Assembly (NCBI RefSeq): GCF_030867095.1
Contig: NC_081833.1
Coordinates: 74,343,395 to 74,407,394 of the forward strand
From: Alligator mississippiensis
Lineage: Eukaryota > Chordata > Crocodylia > Alligatoridae
Length of the DNA: 64,000 nt
Direction of reading: 5' to 3'
Shown here: in pieces, positions 57,001-64,000 of the stretch
How the letters are laid out: each line of letters opens with the position of its first letter
Position numbering within the stretch: the stretch's first letter is position 1
Notes under the pieces: model-generated
Seen by the model: only the letters and a program-made list of their open reading frames with translations
Told to the model about the DNA's origin: nothing
The model's database searches: none
Position numbers and translations under genes: made by a program

Positions 57001-59381
57001 ATTTGCTCCGTCGACAGCGTAGTGAAGTAAGCCAAGTTTGTCAATACGTAAACCAGGGTGACTACAGGCAGTGAAATGATGATGGCCAACGGCAGGTTTC
57101 TGGGAGGAAAGTGAAAATCATAATAATGGATTAGGATCCAGGGCTCTGTAGTTCAGAAAGACATATATTTCAAGGGACAGTGTGTGCTAGGGAAGGAAAC
57201 TGCTGTTGCAAAGGTCAGCTTTTCTGAACAGATTTTAGACGAGCTTCAAAAAGCGCCGCAAGTTCTTCTGCTTTTCTTTGCCGAGCGCCCAGCTTCCAAT
57301 CTTGATTTTGCTCTCTATGGAGGAGTAGAAAACATCAAAATAAAACATGATCCCACCCGAGTGGCAAGGAGGCAGAGCTGGGAGCGGTGGGAAATGGGGC
57401 TCGGCGGGAGGAAGGTTGTGCAAAGGACAGCGAGTGGCTGAGCAAGCAGTGCTCAGGTTTACTGCAAAGACCCGGGCATGCCTCATGCCAGCTCGCCACG
57501 TTAAAACTTGCACAGTCTCCTGGTGTGAGAATAAGCACTTGTATGCTGGTGGCTGTTGAGAAGGGAGACAGAAAGATTAGGGGTTTCGCTGGCAGTCAGC
57601 ACGTTAAGACCAAAGAGCTCGCTGTAGCCCCTGGGAAATACACTTGGAGGCAACCAAAATACAGCCACAAAGAGGCTTGTGTAGAGGCTCTTTTGCCCTT
57701 TCTGAGAAGTTAACTCAGTTTACACACAATAATTAAAAAAGGAAACCCTTCCTAATGCGGCATATAATCGGGCTGTGCAGCTCAAAGCCACAGGAAGTCA
57801 AATGCTGTGACTGCACTTGGAAAAGGAGGGGATCGCTACAGCCGGCAAATACCTTTTCAACTATGCACGCCAAGGAAAGGGTAATCAAATCTGATGGTTG
57901 CAGGGGTCAAGCAGGAATTGGCCCCCTATGTAACCGAACCCACAGCCAGGATCTGGGTTTTGCCAAAAAATTTCCCGTGTGGTATGGCCAGCCTCATACA
58001 CTCTTGGGATAAGCAAAATTGGGACAGAAAGGCCCGTTGCTTTGGTTGTGGGGGGGCGGCTGTTTAGGTCAGAAGTAAAATAGCATCGCCCCAGGAGTCC
58101 CCCTGGATATTTTGTGGCACGTAGTTCATGAAACTGCAAGAAAAGACCAAAAGGAAGTGGAAGATTTTCCTCCGCCCCCCCCAGTAAGTCGTAGTGAGCA
58201 GATGCTGGGCTGCCACGGTGGGGAACTGGGACTTTCCACTGTGGCCCACCACAGGGCTGCTGCACTGCCTTGCATTTTTACTCCCTTCTTGTCCTCCTTC
58301 CACAAGCAAAAAACACATCTCATCATCTATCAGGCCTTGCCCATGGCTGAGATCTCATTTTTTTCTTCAAGTGAAATCTTGTTCCTGGGGCTAGTTAGTC
58401 ACATATTTTTTTCTGCATGCAAAAGGCAGCTTCACACCAATGGAAGGAAGCGATCTTTCAAGGTCGACCGTGGGTAAGTTTTCATCCCTAACCCAGCAGT
58501 CACCACGGGGCATGCATACCTGTAGGGGTTTATCATCTCCTCAGTGACAAAATTCAAGTAATTCCTGCAATTAAAAAAAAAAGACGAGATTAATTCTGGT
58601 TGCAGCACGTGATAACAATGAATCCAACAGCCCACCCCTAAACTCTGTGTATATGCAGGTGGAGATGTCCGTACTAATCAAAGGGCTCTGGAGCACCTAA
58701 GGAGGGAATCCTGCATCTCAGCACGGAGGTCTGAGACCTGAAACACAGGTGTTTCCCGTCAGTCCGGCATGCAACACAGCTGGCTTGCTTGCAATATGCT
58801 GGATCTGCGCGTGTCGGGACGGCTAGCAGCGCTGCTATACTGACAAGAAGACGACGACTGCACTAGATCTCTGCATTGCATGTGAGAGCAGCAAGAAATG
58901 AATAAAGAAGCCACTAAAACAGGGGGTCTCAGCTGGGGTACCACAAGACTTAGGGGGGGATGTGATAGAAAAATGCATCTCTTGGTTTTCCTCGTACTCC
59001 CTCTCCACCCAGCTTGGGCATTTCTCCAGGGAGCCCCTACACTTATTCCCTGTTTTAAATACTCTAACAAACAGTGCTTCCTTGTATGTGCACGTACCGC
59101 TCCCCTGCAGGCTAAGACCCCAGTGTGACTGCCACCAGACAAAAGGACGTGATGGCACTGTCCTCTTGGGGACGAGGAAGGATGAGGTGCCCTCAACCAC
59201 AACCTCTTATCAGGAGCCAGAGACAAGGACCGGCGCTGCACTGTGACGGCAGCAAGAAATCAGCCTGCATCTTACCAGCCTCCGTAGGCAAAAAGGCCGC
59301 TGTACAAAGCCAAAACGATGTTCCCCACATCTACTTTGGTGCCTTCGAAGGAGTGCTCAGGTTTCAGGCTGGACACGTTAC
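51004..59381 (-). CDS. SLC7A5: SLC7A5 (LAT1) large neutral amino-acid transporter light chain, exons 3-10 (5' part outside window)
   Basis: This is the spliced 3' part of SLC7A5. The coding segments are 59276-59381, 58520-58564, 56976-57099, 55861-55964, 55523-55619, 54410-54559, 52965-53142 and 51004-51059. All borders are GT/AG and all frames join. Counting back from the stop gives residues 222-507 with no length change from human LAT1. LAT1 is a 12-helix APC-superfamily antiporter of the plasma membrane, disulfide-linked to SLC3A2 (4F2hc). It exchanges leucine, phenylalanine, tryptophan and related substrates without sodium, feeding mTORC1 signalling. Seen here: the TM6 gate and substrate site (F252, G255, W257, N258), the EEMINPYR segment after TM6, C335 in TM8, C407 in TM10, and the cytosolic C-terminal tail VVPQES. 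Exons 1-2, carrying TM1-TM5 and the 4F2hc-linking cysteine, are beyond base 64000. Confidence 0.97.
51060..52964 (-). other. SLC7A5 intron 9
   Basis: This is 1.9 kb of noncoding sequence. The segment at 51830-52110 is AT-rich and dense in homeodomain/octamer-like words (TAATTA-type and ATGCTAATTTGCA), unlike its surroundings. Confidence 0.9.
52965..53142 (-). CDS. SLC7A5: SLC7A5 exon 9 (TM11-TM12)
   Basis: This exon is 178 nt, 59 codons plus 1 base. The acceptor is TTTGCCCAG and the donor is GGCATCT|GTGAGT. It encodes [20 protein letters not shown], then [20 protein letters not shown] and [19 protein letters not shown]. These are the last two membrane helices and the start of the cytosolic C-terminal tail, with the conserved VWWKNKPKW motif. 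Confidence 0.97.
53143..54409 (-). other. SLC7A5 intron 8
   Basis: This is 1.27 kb. A diverged MIR-like piece lies at about 53400-53500. Nothing else is recognised. Confidence 0.85.
53400..53500 (-). mobile_element. MIR-like fragment in SLC7A5 intron 8
   Basis: It reads CTAAATGACTTCTCCAAATC, then CACACGGCAAGTC, similar to the antisense MIR middle (TGACTTGCCCAAGGTCACAC). It is diverged. Confidence 0.4.
54410..54559 (-). CDS. SLC7A5: SLC7A5 exon 8 (TM9-TM10)
   Basis: This exon is 150 nt, exactly 50 codons, phase 0 at both ends. The acceptor is GGTTGCAG and the donor is ATTAAG|GTGAGG. It encodes [20 protein letters not shown], then [20 protein letters not shown] and [11 protein letters not shown]407 (in NWLC) lines the transport path in human LAT1 and is conserved. 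The basic R-Y-K-R stretch after TM10 is the usual cytosolic loop. Confidence 0.97.
54560..55522 (-). other. SLC7A5 intron 7
   Basis: This is 963 nt, over one third of which is an old CR1 fragment (about 55030-55380) in antisense to the gene. Confidence 0.85.
55030..55380 (+). mobile_element. CR1 LINE fragment in SLC7A5 intron 7
   Basis: It follows the CR1 ORF2 end: a GTGGACAACCGGCTG stretch, CCCAGTGTGATATCGTAGCC, GGCCAAAGCAATCCTTGGAT, then AAGAAGGAGGTTGACAAATG. It is in antisense to SLC7A5, old and with multiple stops. Confidence 0.7.
55523..55619 (-). CDS. SLC7A5: SLC7A5 exon 7
   Basis: This exon is 97 nt. The acceptor is TGCCTTCAG (AG at 55621-55620) and the donor is TTTACA|GTAAGT. It completes Arg348 and encodes [20 protein letters not shown], then [12 protein letters not shown]. 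The GSREGHLP block is a signature of LAT-type light chains, and the last part enters TM9. An old CR1 fragment ends about 150 bp downstream in the flanking intron. Confidence 0.97.
55861..55964 (-). CDS. SLC7A5: SLC7A5 exon 6 (TM8)
   Basis: This exon is 104 nt, 34 codons plus 2 bases. The acceptor is CTCCTAG and the donor is TCACG|GTAGGT. It encodes [20 protein letters not shown], then [14 protein letters not shown]. This is TM8, including C335, and the start of the intracellular link. The intron separating it from exon 7 is only 241 nt, the shortest in the gene part seen. Confidence 0.97.
55965..56975 (-). other. SLC7A5 intron 5
   Basis: This is 1.0 kb of noncoding sequence. I see nothing recognisable in it. 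Confidence 0.85.
56976..57099 (-). CDS. SLC7A5: SLC7A5 exon 5 (TM7)
   Basis: This exon is 124 nt, 1 base plus 41 codons. The acceptor is CCTCCCAG and the donor is GCTGTG|GTAAG. It encodes [19 protein letters not shown], then [20 protein letters not shown] and AV. This is TM7 followed by the extracellular TM7-TM8 loop. It joins exon 4 to restore Arg272 (AG|A). Confidence 0.97.
57100..58519 (-). other. SLC7A5 intron 4
   Basis: This is 1.4 kb of noncoding sequence. I see nothing recognisable in it apart from short G/C runs near 58050 and 58175. Confidence 0.85.
58520..58564 (-). CDS. SLC7A5: SLC7A5 exon 4 (45-nt micro-size exon)
   Basis: This exon is 45 nt, split-codon at both ends. The acceptor is AATTGCAG and the donor is TACAG|GTATGC. 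It encodes [14 protein letters not shown] plus the second base pair of Arg272. This is the end of TM6 and the start of the intracellular TM6-TM7 link; the E-E-M-I-N-P pattern is diagnostic of heteromeric amino-acid transporters. N258 next to W257 contributes to the substrate pocket in LAT1. Confidence 0.97.
58565..59275 (-). other. SLC7A5 intron 3
   Basis: This is 711 nt. The segment at about 58918-58975 (GGGGTCTCAGCTGGGGTACCAC) resembles the edge of a common reptile interspersed repeat. No exon is present. Confidence 0.8.
59276..59381 (-). CDS. SLC7A5: SLC7A5 exon 3 (TM5-TM6 loop and TM6)
   Basis: This exon is 106 nt. The acceptor is CCTCTGTAG (AG at 59383-59382) and the donor is GGCTG|GTAAGA. 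It encodes [15 protein letters not shown], then [19 protein letters not shown], with W257 split across the donor. The LFAYGG segment is the unwound part of TM6; F252 is the known gating residue and G255 lies at the substrate carboxylate site. The extracellular loop differs from human: it has an N-V-S sequon at 223-225, while the human sequence as I recall it has a sequon at N230. Confidence 0.97.
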
Positions 59382-62300
59382 CTACAGAGGACAAGAAACA
59401 AAAAACAGGGGACAAAAATTGCAGGGTGTAAGAGCTGGCCATATTGAATTGCACAGAACTTCCCAGGCTGCAACGGCCAAGCGTTGAAGGCATGGTCCCC
59501 CAAAACCCTTGAGCTGGAGCTGTTGGAGAACACCTGTTGTGTTGGGGCCCAGGCAGTTGTGTTAGGGACAGCGTGCACAGGTTTCCAGAGGGTTATTGCC
59601 TGCCGACAAAGCAAGCTAGAGAGAGGATTCAGGCTCAAACCCCACTAAGATAAGTAAGGTGATTGAAGCTGGATTTCTCCCTTCCCCATGGTCTTGGCTC
59701 CCCCGGTAGCAGAGGGAGTCTCCTGGCCACCTCTCCAAGCACAGCCCTTTGGAGCCCTTCTCGCACACCGGTGTTGTTCCGACACCGTCCTTGCACCAAC
59801 GAGTGTTTTTGCTTGATAAAAGCCGCGGATTTCCTCCAGGTCCCCCAGCATGCCGATCGAGCAGAATGGTGGGAAGGGAAGTCGCGTACTTTGGGGTCTG
59901 AATATTCGAGGTTCCTGTTATTTGTCTGCTTTTGAAAGAAACGGGAGACTCGATTGTACGCCTGCTAAGATCTCTTCCAACAGAGCCACGGCGTTTATTT
60001 ATGTTGCTTTAAAGCCCGGCTGCCGTTTTGTTTCGTGCCTTTTGATCTCGGGCCTGACTCCAGACCTGGGGTGAGGGAAGCCGCATGCCTTCAATGCAAC
60101 AAGTGCTCTCCTTTGTGAGGAAGGAAGGCGGGGAGCCCTGCAGGATTTGGGAAGGCACGTTAGCATCTGACTCGACCCGTTGCCTCCCATGTGATTCTTC
60201 TTAGGGCACAGATCTGCACTAATCGCACAGGCAACCGTATCACATGGCAATCAGCAGTGCTCGGGGTTGAACCCTCCGGACACCGCAGACCACGTTCATC
60301 TCTGGGAAGAAAGGGTATTTCTGTGAAAAGTCTACCTTCTTTGCACTGCAAAATTGCAGCTGCCTTGCAGTGCCCGGCTGTTACCAGCACCACGGTTACA
60401 GAGGCAGGATAAAGGAGGACCACGGGATGCGAACCGAAGTGACGGAGGGGTTGCTGGGCTCAGCCACTTCTGCATCCAGCAAATGCTATTGCTGAGAAAG
60501 GGAGGCTTTTCCCTCTGGTGCAACGGCTCTGCATTTTCTTCCCGGGGTGGGCTGTGCTCCAAGTCAGTGCCAGCACCAGCTGCCCAGTCACACGCCCTCT
60601 AATGATGAGAAAACACATACTTGCCCCCTCGGCCCGACCCCACGCTTGTCTCCTTCCCCTTACGTCTCTGCCCTGCTCCCACTTCTCTTTCATCTCCGCC
60701 GACAATTTAGCCAATTATACCCTGGCGTGTGCACCGAGTGCTCCTTTGGTCTCGCCACATGATGGCTGCACTACCTGAGCCTGCTCTTGCTAAGGCGCTT
60801 GGTCTAATCTCTTCCACCCCTGCAGCATATTATTCACAACACGGTCTGGATACACAGCAGCAGAAAGAGCACAGGCTTTCCCCCCCTGCCACTTTTGTGA
60901 CAAAGAAACAGGGTGTTGAGAAGACCTCGGCAGGCTCTCCGGCATTTCTTCACGGGGATACCAGATTGCTAAGCACTGTCCCCCCAAGTTTCACCCTGCT
61001 CTCTCCCAACTTGGACAAGTCACGGCTCGAATGTTGAGTTGTACAATCTTCACACCACGCTGAAAACCTCCAAAGACAACACATAAAGTGCTGGGCAGTT
61101 CTTACTACCGCTTGAAGTCATTCCCTAATACATCTTGAAGTCATTCCCGTATAGAGTCTATAGTAGAAAGAAGGTATGGATTTGTAATGGTGAGCGTGAC
61201 CATTGGGACAAGATACCGAGAGATGTGGGGGCATCCTCCAGCTTTTGAAGGCTTTAAAATCAGCCAGAAGCTATGGGTCTGGCAGGAATGACTGAGGGAA
61301 ATGCTTTGGTCTGTGCTACAGAAAAGGTCCGACCAGTTCCTCTGACGGCTATCTGCGGTTTTAGCTGTGTGCTGTTATCCCAACTTGTTTGTCTGACGGG
61401 CACAGCAAGCCGAATCACTTGGAAAGGGCTGAACGTTGGCTAAGGAGGCTCAAGTAAAGTGGCTGTGTGCCCAATGTCTGCCTACTCAGGACCGCTGCCA
61501 GCCAAGCGAAGTCCTTCCTTGGGTAAGGCATGTATTTGCATGTGTTGCTTGCACACATAGCAACAAGACCGCTAAGCCCAGAGAGCATCAAATGATGACC
61601 TATTCGAAGGCTGGGGTTTGGGTTTCTTTTACACATCATACTCTTGCCCAGACCCTAGCTCATTTCCTCTGGAGGGGCTGCTATACTTGTAACAGAGCCC
61701 TTAAGAAGAAAAATTTTCTCTCTCTTTTTTTTTTTTAACACTCTGCGAGTCTTGCTCTGCTTTTTCCCCCTCTAACAGCTGCTGTTCCCGAGGACAAGCA
61801 GAGCTACCCCTCTCACACCGACGGCCAGGGGACCAGGTACGTGCAGACCCCAGCCTGAAATCCGTGCTCCCCAATGCAGGAAGCATCCCTGCCTGGGAGC
61901 TGTGGGATGCTTTAGCTAGTGTGCAAGGGAGGGTCTGTTTAGCTCGAATCCAGATTCAGTGCCATGCTGTGCGGCACAAACGCCTTGGCTTTGCATCAAG
62001 AGCCCTGGCTCTTTCAATCAAACCGAAGCGAGCCAAGCTGCGGGATGCACGCCACGGAAGCTGCACTGAAGCACAGAAAGGGAAGCGAAGCACAATGTTT
62101 CATTATTCTCAGGAGGGTGGATGAGGAGTGGCGGAGAGATAGGACATCGTAACACCATGCAACGCACGCAGACGCACGCCCCGGCACCTGCCGGAGCACG
62201 TACATCGCGCGTGCTTTGAAGCGCCAGCGCTGGAGCATTGCCACCTGCCACTAGCACAGGAGCTGCTACTTCAGCAGCGACGGAGAGAAGAAGGAGGGGA

Positions 62301-64000
62301 AAGGCTCCCGTGCGGGTACTGCCACGCTATGGGCAAGGCACATCTGTCCAGAGCTCTGAGCAGCAACGTGCACGGGGAGGGTCTTACTTTGAAAAGCTCT
62401 CTGACTTTTCTCCCATTTCCTACAAACAGGTCTTTGCAGGCCCTCTGCTTTCCTCGCTCGGGCGCCAGGAAAGTAAATGCCATGCACGCAGCTCCGCGGC
62501 CCCTATTTTCTACCCTCTCTTTTAGTCCCTCCGATCCCACACCCAGTTCAGGATAGGACCCCTGTTCCTCCTCAGCTTGCTGGAGAGGCTGCCGAGAGCA
62601 ACACCAGGGCTCTCCGCTCCCTGTCCGAGGTGTGCAAACCTTTCCCTTGCGGTTCTGCGAGTCACTAAAATAAAGACCGCTTGCGTCGACTGGTGGGAAG
62701 CTCAGAAGCACGTGAAGAAAGAAACAGACTGCAACAGCGAAGGAGATGAGATCCCAAGACGGGAGCGGCCTTTGAATCCACTAAAAGCTCTGCAAATTTC
62801 AAGCCAGTCGCTTAACGTCTCTGTGCTTCTTTCTCCTCGGTTGAACAATGAGGGTAGCTATAGAGGGTCTGTTAAAAGACCAAGAGACTTGGGAATCCTC
62901 TGTTTGGGACAGAGAAGGGCAAAGTCCTACAGGGATTCCTGAACAACATGCAAAGCTTCCTATTCCCTGTGGCTTTGCTTGCCTGGGGGACCCTACACCA
63001 GTGTAATAGGGGAGGAACACATAGGGAGGGCACCCTGCAACAGAGTAATCTCGTTCTTCCTAGCCCACAGAAAACCCCTGTCCTACCAAATCTCCTGCAA
63101 CAGCAGCAGACCTCAGGGAATGATGCACCCCTCAGCAATGATGTGGCAGGAAACATATTATAGAGACGTGGCAGGCAACATGTTATACACGTGGGGCATA
63201 ATAACGATTCTCCTCTGACTAGCAGATCAGAGAGGTCCGAGTCATTTCTCCCACAAAGGCCAAGCCCAAGACTATATCCACTCTGTGAACATCCTTCATT
63301 TATAAGGGCTTTTAAGATGAGATTCAGGAAATGTTGTCCCATACAGAGAGGCAAAGCATCTTATAACTTTTTATCATAAGGGTTGCATGCTAAAGCTGTT
63401 GGATGTTTTGTAACTCATGAAATGGTCTAAATGTGCAGCCAGGGGAAACAGTGCCCACCCCCCAATATTCCTATACAGCATTGTTCCCGTTGAACATCGC
63501 CGCGATGCAAAGTGTGCTCCATTTCCACGCACGTGCCTATCCTCCTGCACTTCAAATATACTCTGTTAACAACATTGGCTGCAAGAGCTGTTCTGTAGGC
63601 AATGATTTGGCTTTGCTGCTGTGCTCTGATGTAAACTGGTTGTTTAGCTGTACTTGGCTCCACAATTAACCAAATTAAGGTAACAAGCCCTGACATTAAG
63701 CCCTTTGGTGGCTCTGATCAGCTGCCAGGAGTCTGGTAATTTTACCGGCAACCTTCTGTCACCCGGGCTTTCCAGTAGGAGGAACTTGTAGGAGTCCATG
63801 TACTACATGTTCAGACCTTTTCTTTCTTTTCTTCTCAGATCATGTCCATTCCAGCTGTAATAATGCAGATCTGCGATGGCTAGAAGCAATTCATTGTCAT
63901 CAAATACTTAGACTGTGGCTAATCAGTCATGAGATGGGGAATGCAACCATTTAAAGCAGAGGAGCTCTTCACAGTGCTCAAAGTAGGTTCGAATCAGTAA
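59382..64000 (-). other. SLC7A5 intron 2 (partial)
   Basis: This is at least 4.6 kb. I looked on the minus strand for exon 2 (the conserved VKAATRVQDAF region of TM5) and did not find it, so the intron runs past the window edge. A MIR-like stretch lies at about 62785-62870. Nothing else is recognised. Confidence 0.8.
62785..62870 (+). mobile_element. MIR SINE fragment in SLC7A5 intron 2
   Basis: It reads CAAGCCAGTCGCTTAACGTC, then TCTGTGCTTCTTTCTCC and AACAATGAGGGTAG, the sense MIR order. Confidence 0.6.

Overview
This window is vertebrate nuclear DNA, almost certainly from a crocodilian (Alligator-like). The evidence is: spliced exons with proper GT/AG borders; CR1 retrotransposon 3' ends of the reptile/bird type finishing in repeats of CTATGAAT; MIR SINE fragments; and hAT-type MITEs with a GGGTGACCAGAT-like terminal repeat of the kind common in turtle and crocodile genomes. 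The species call is an inference from repeats. The gene identities are much firmer. No bacterial, viral or CRISPR-like feature was seen.

Two protein-coding genes are present, both on the minus strand and both cut by the window edges. (1) KLHDC4 (kelch domain containing 4): coding exons 1 to 5 lie at 16213 down to 6351 and encode about the first 168 residues; the remaining exons must lie to the left of base 1. (2) SLC7A5 (LAT1, the large neutral amino-acid transporter light chain): exons 3 to 10 lie at 59381 down to 51004 and encode residues 222 to 507 in human numbering, with an exact length match; exons 1 and 2 must lie beyond base 64000. I recall the same neighbour pair, in the same order and orientation, on human 16q24, so this is conserved synteny. 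All 13 coding exons join in frame with no stop or frameshift, so both genes look intact.

Layout: 1-6350 is KLHDC4 intron 5, with hAT and CR1 debris. 6351-16213 holds KLHDC4 exons 5 to 1 and introns rich in inverted repeats and tandem arrays. About 16.2-46.9 kb is intergenic. It has no convincing gene but contains microsatellites, an AT-rich hairpin, a hAT-like MITE, MIR and CR1 tails, and three pairs of local direct duplications at 30-39 kb. About 46.9-51.0 kb is the probable SLC7A5 3' UTR. 51.0-59.4 kb holds the SLC7A5 exons, and 59.4-64.0 kb is part of SLC7A5 intron 2.

The two genes are neighbours, not known functional partners. SLC7A5 pairs with SLC3A2 to exchange large neutral amino acids across the plasma membrane; the molecular role of KLHDC4 is poorly known. 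The most unusual material is structural DNA in the KLHDC4 introns: a near-perfect 25-bp-arm palindrome at 9531-9589, a perfect 20-bp inverted repeat close to exon 4, double hairpins around a CA repeat, and an 11-copy minisatellite in intron 1. I did not find a new multi-gene system.
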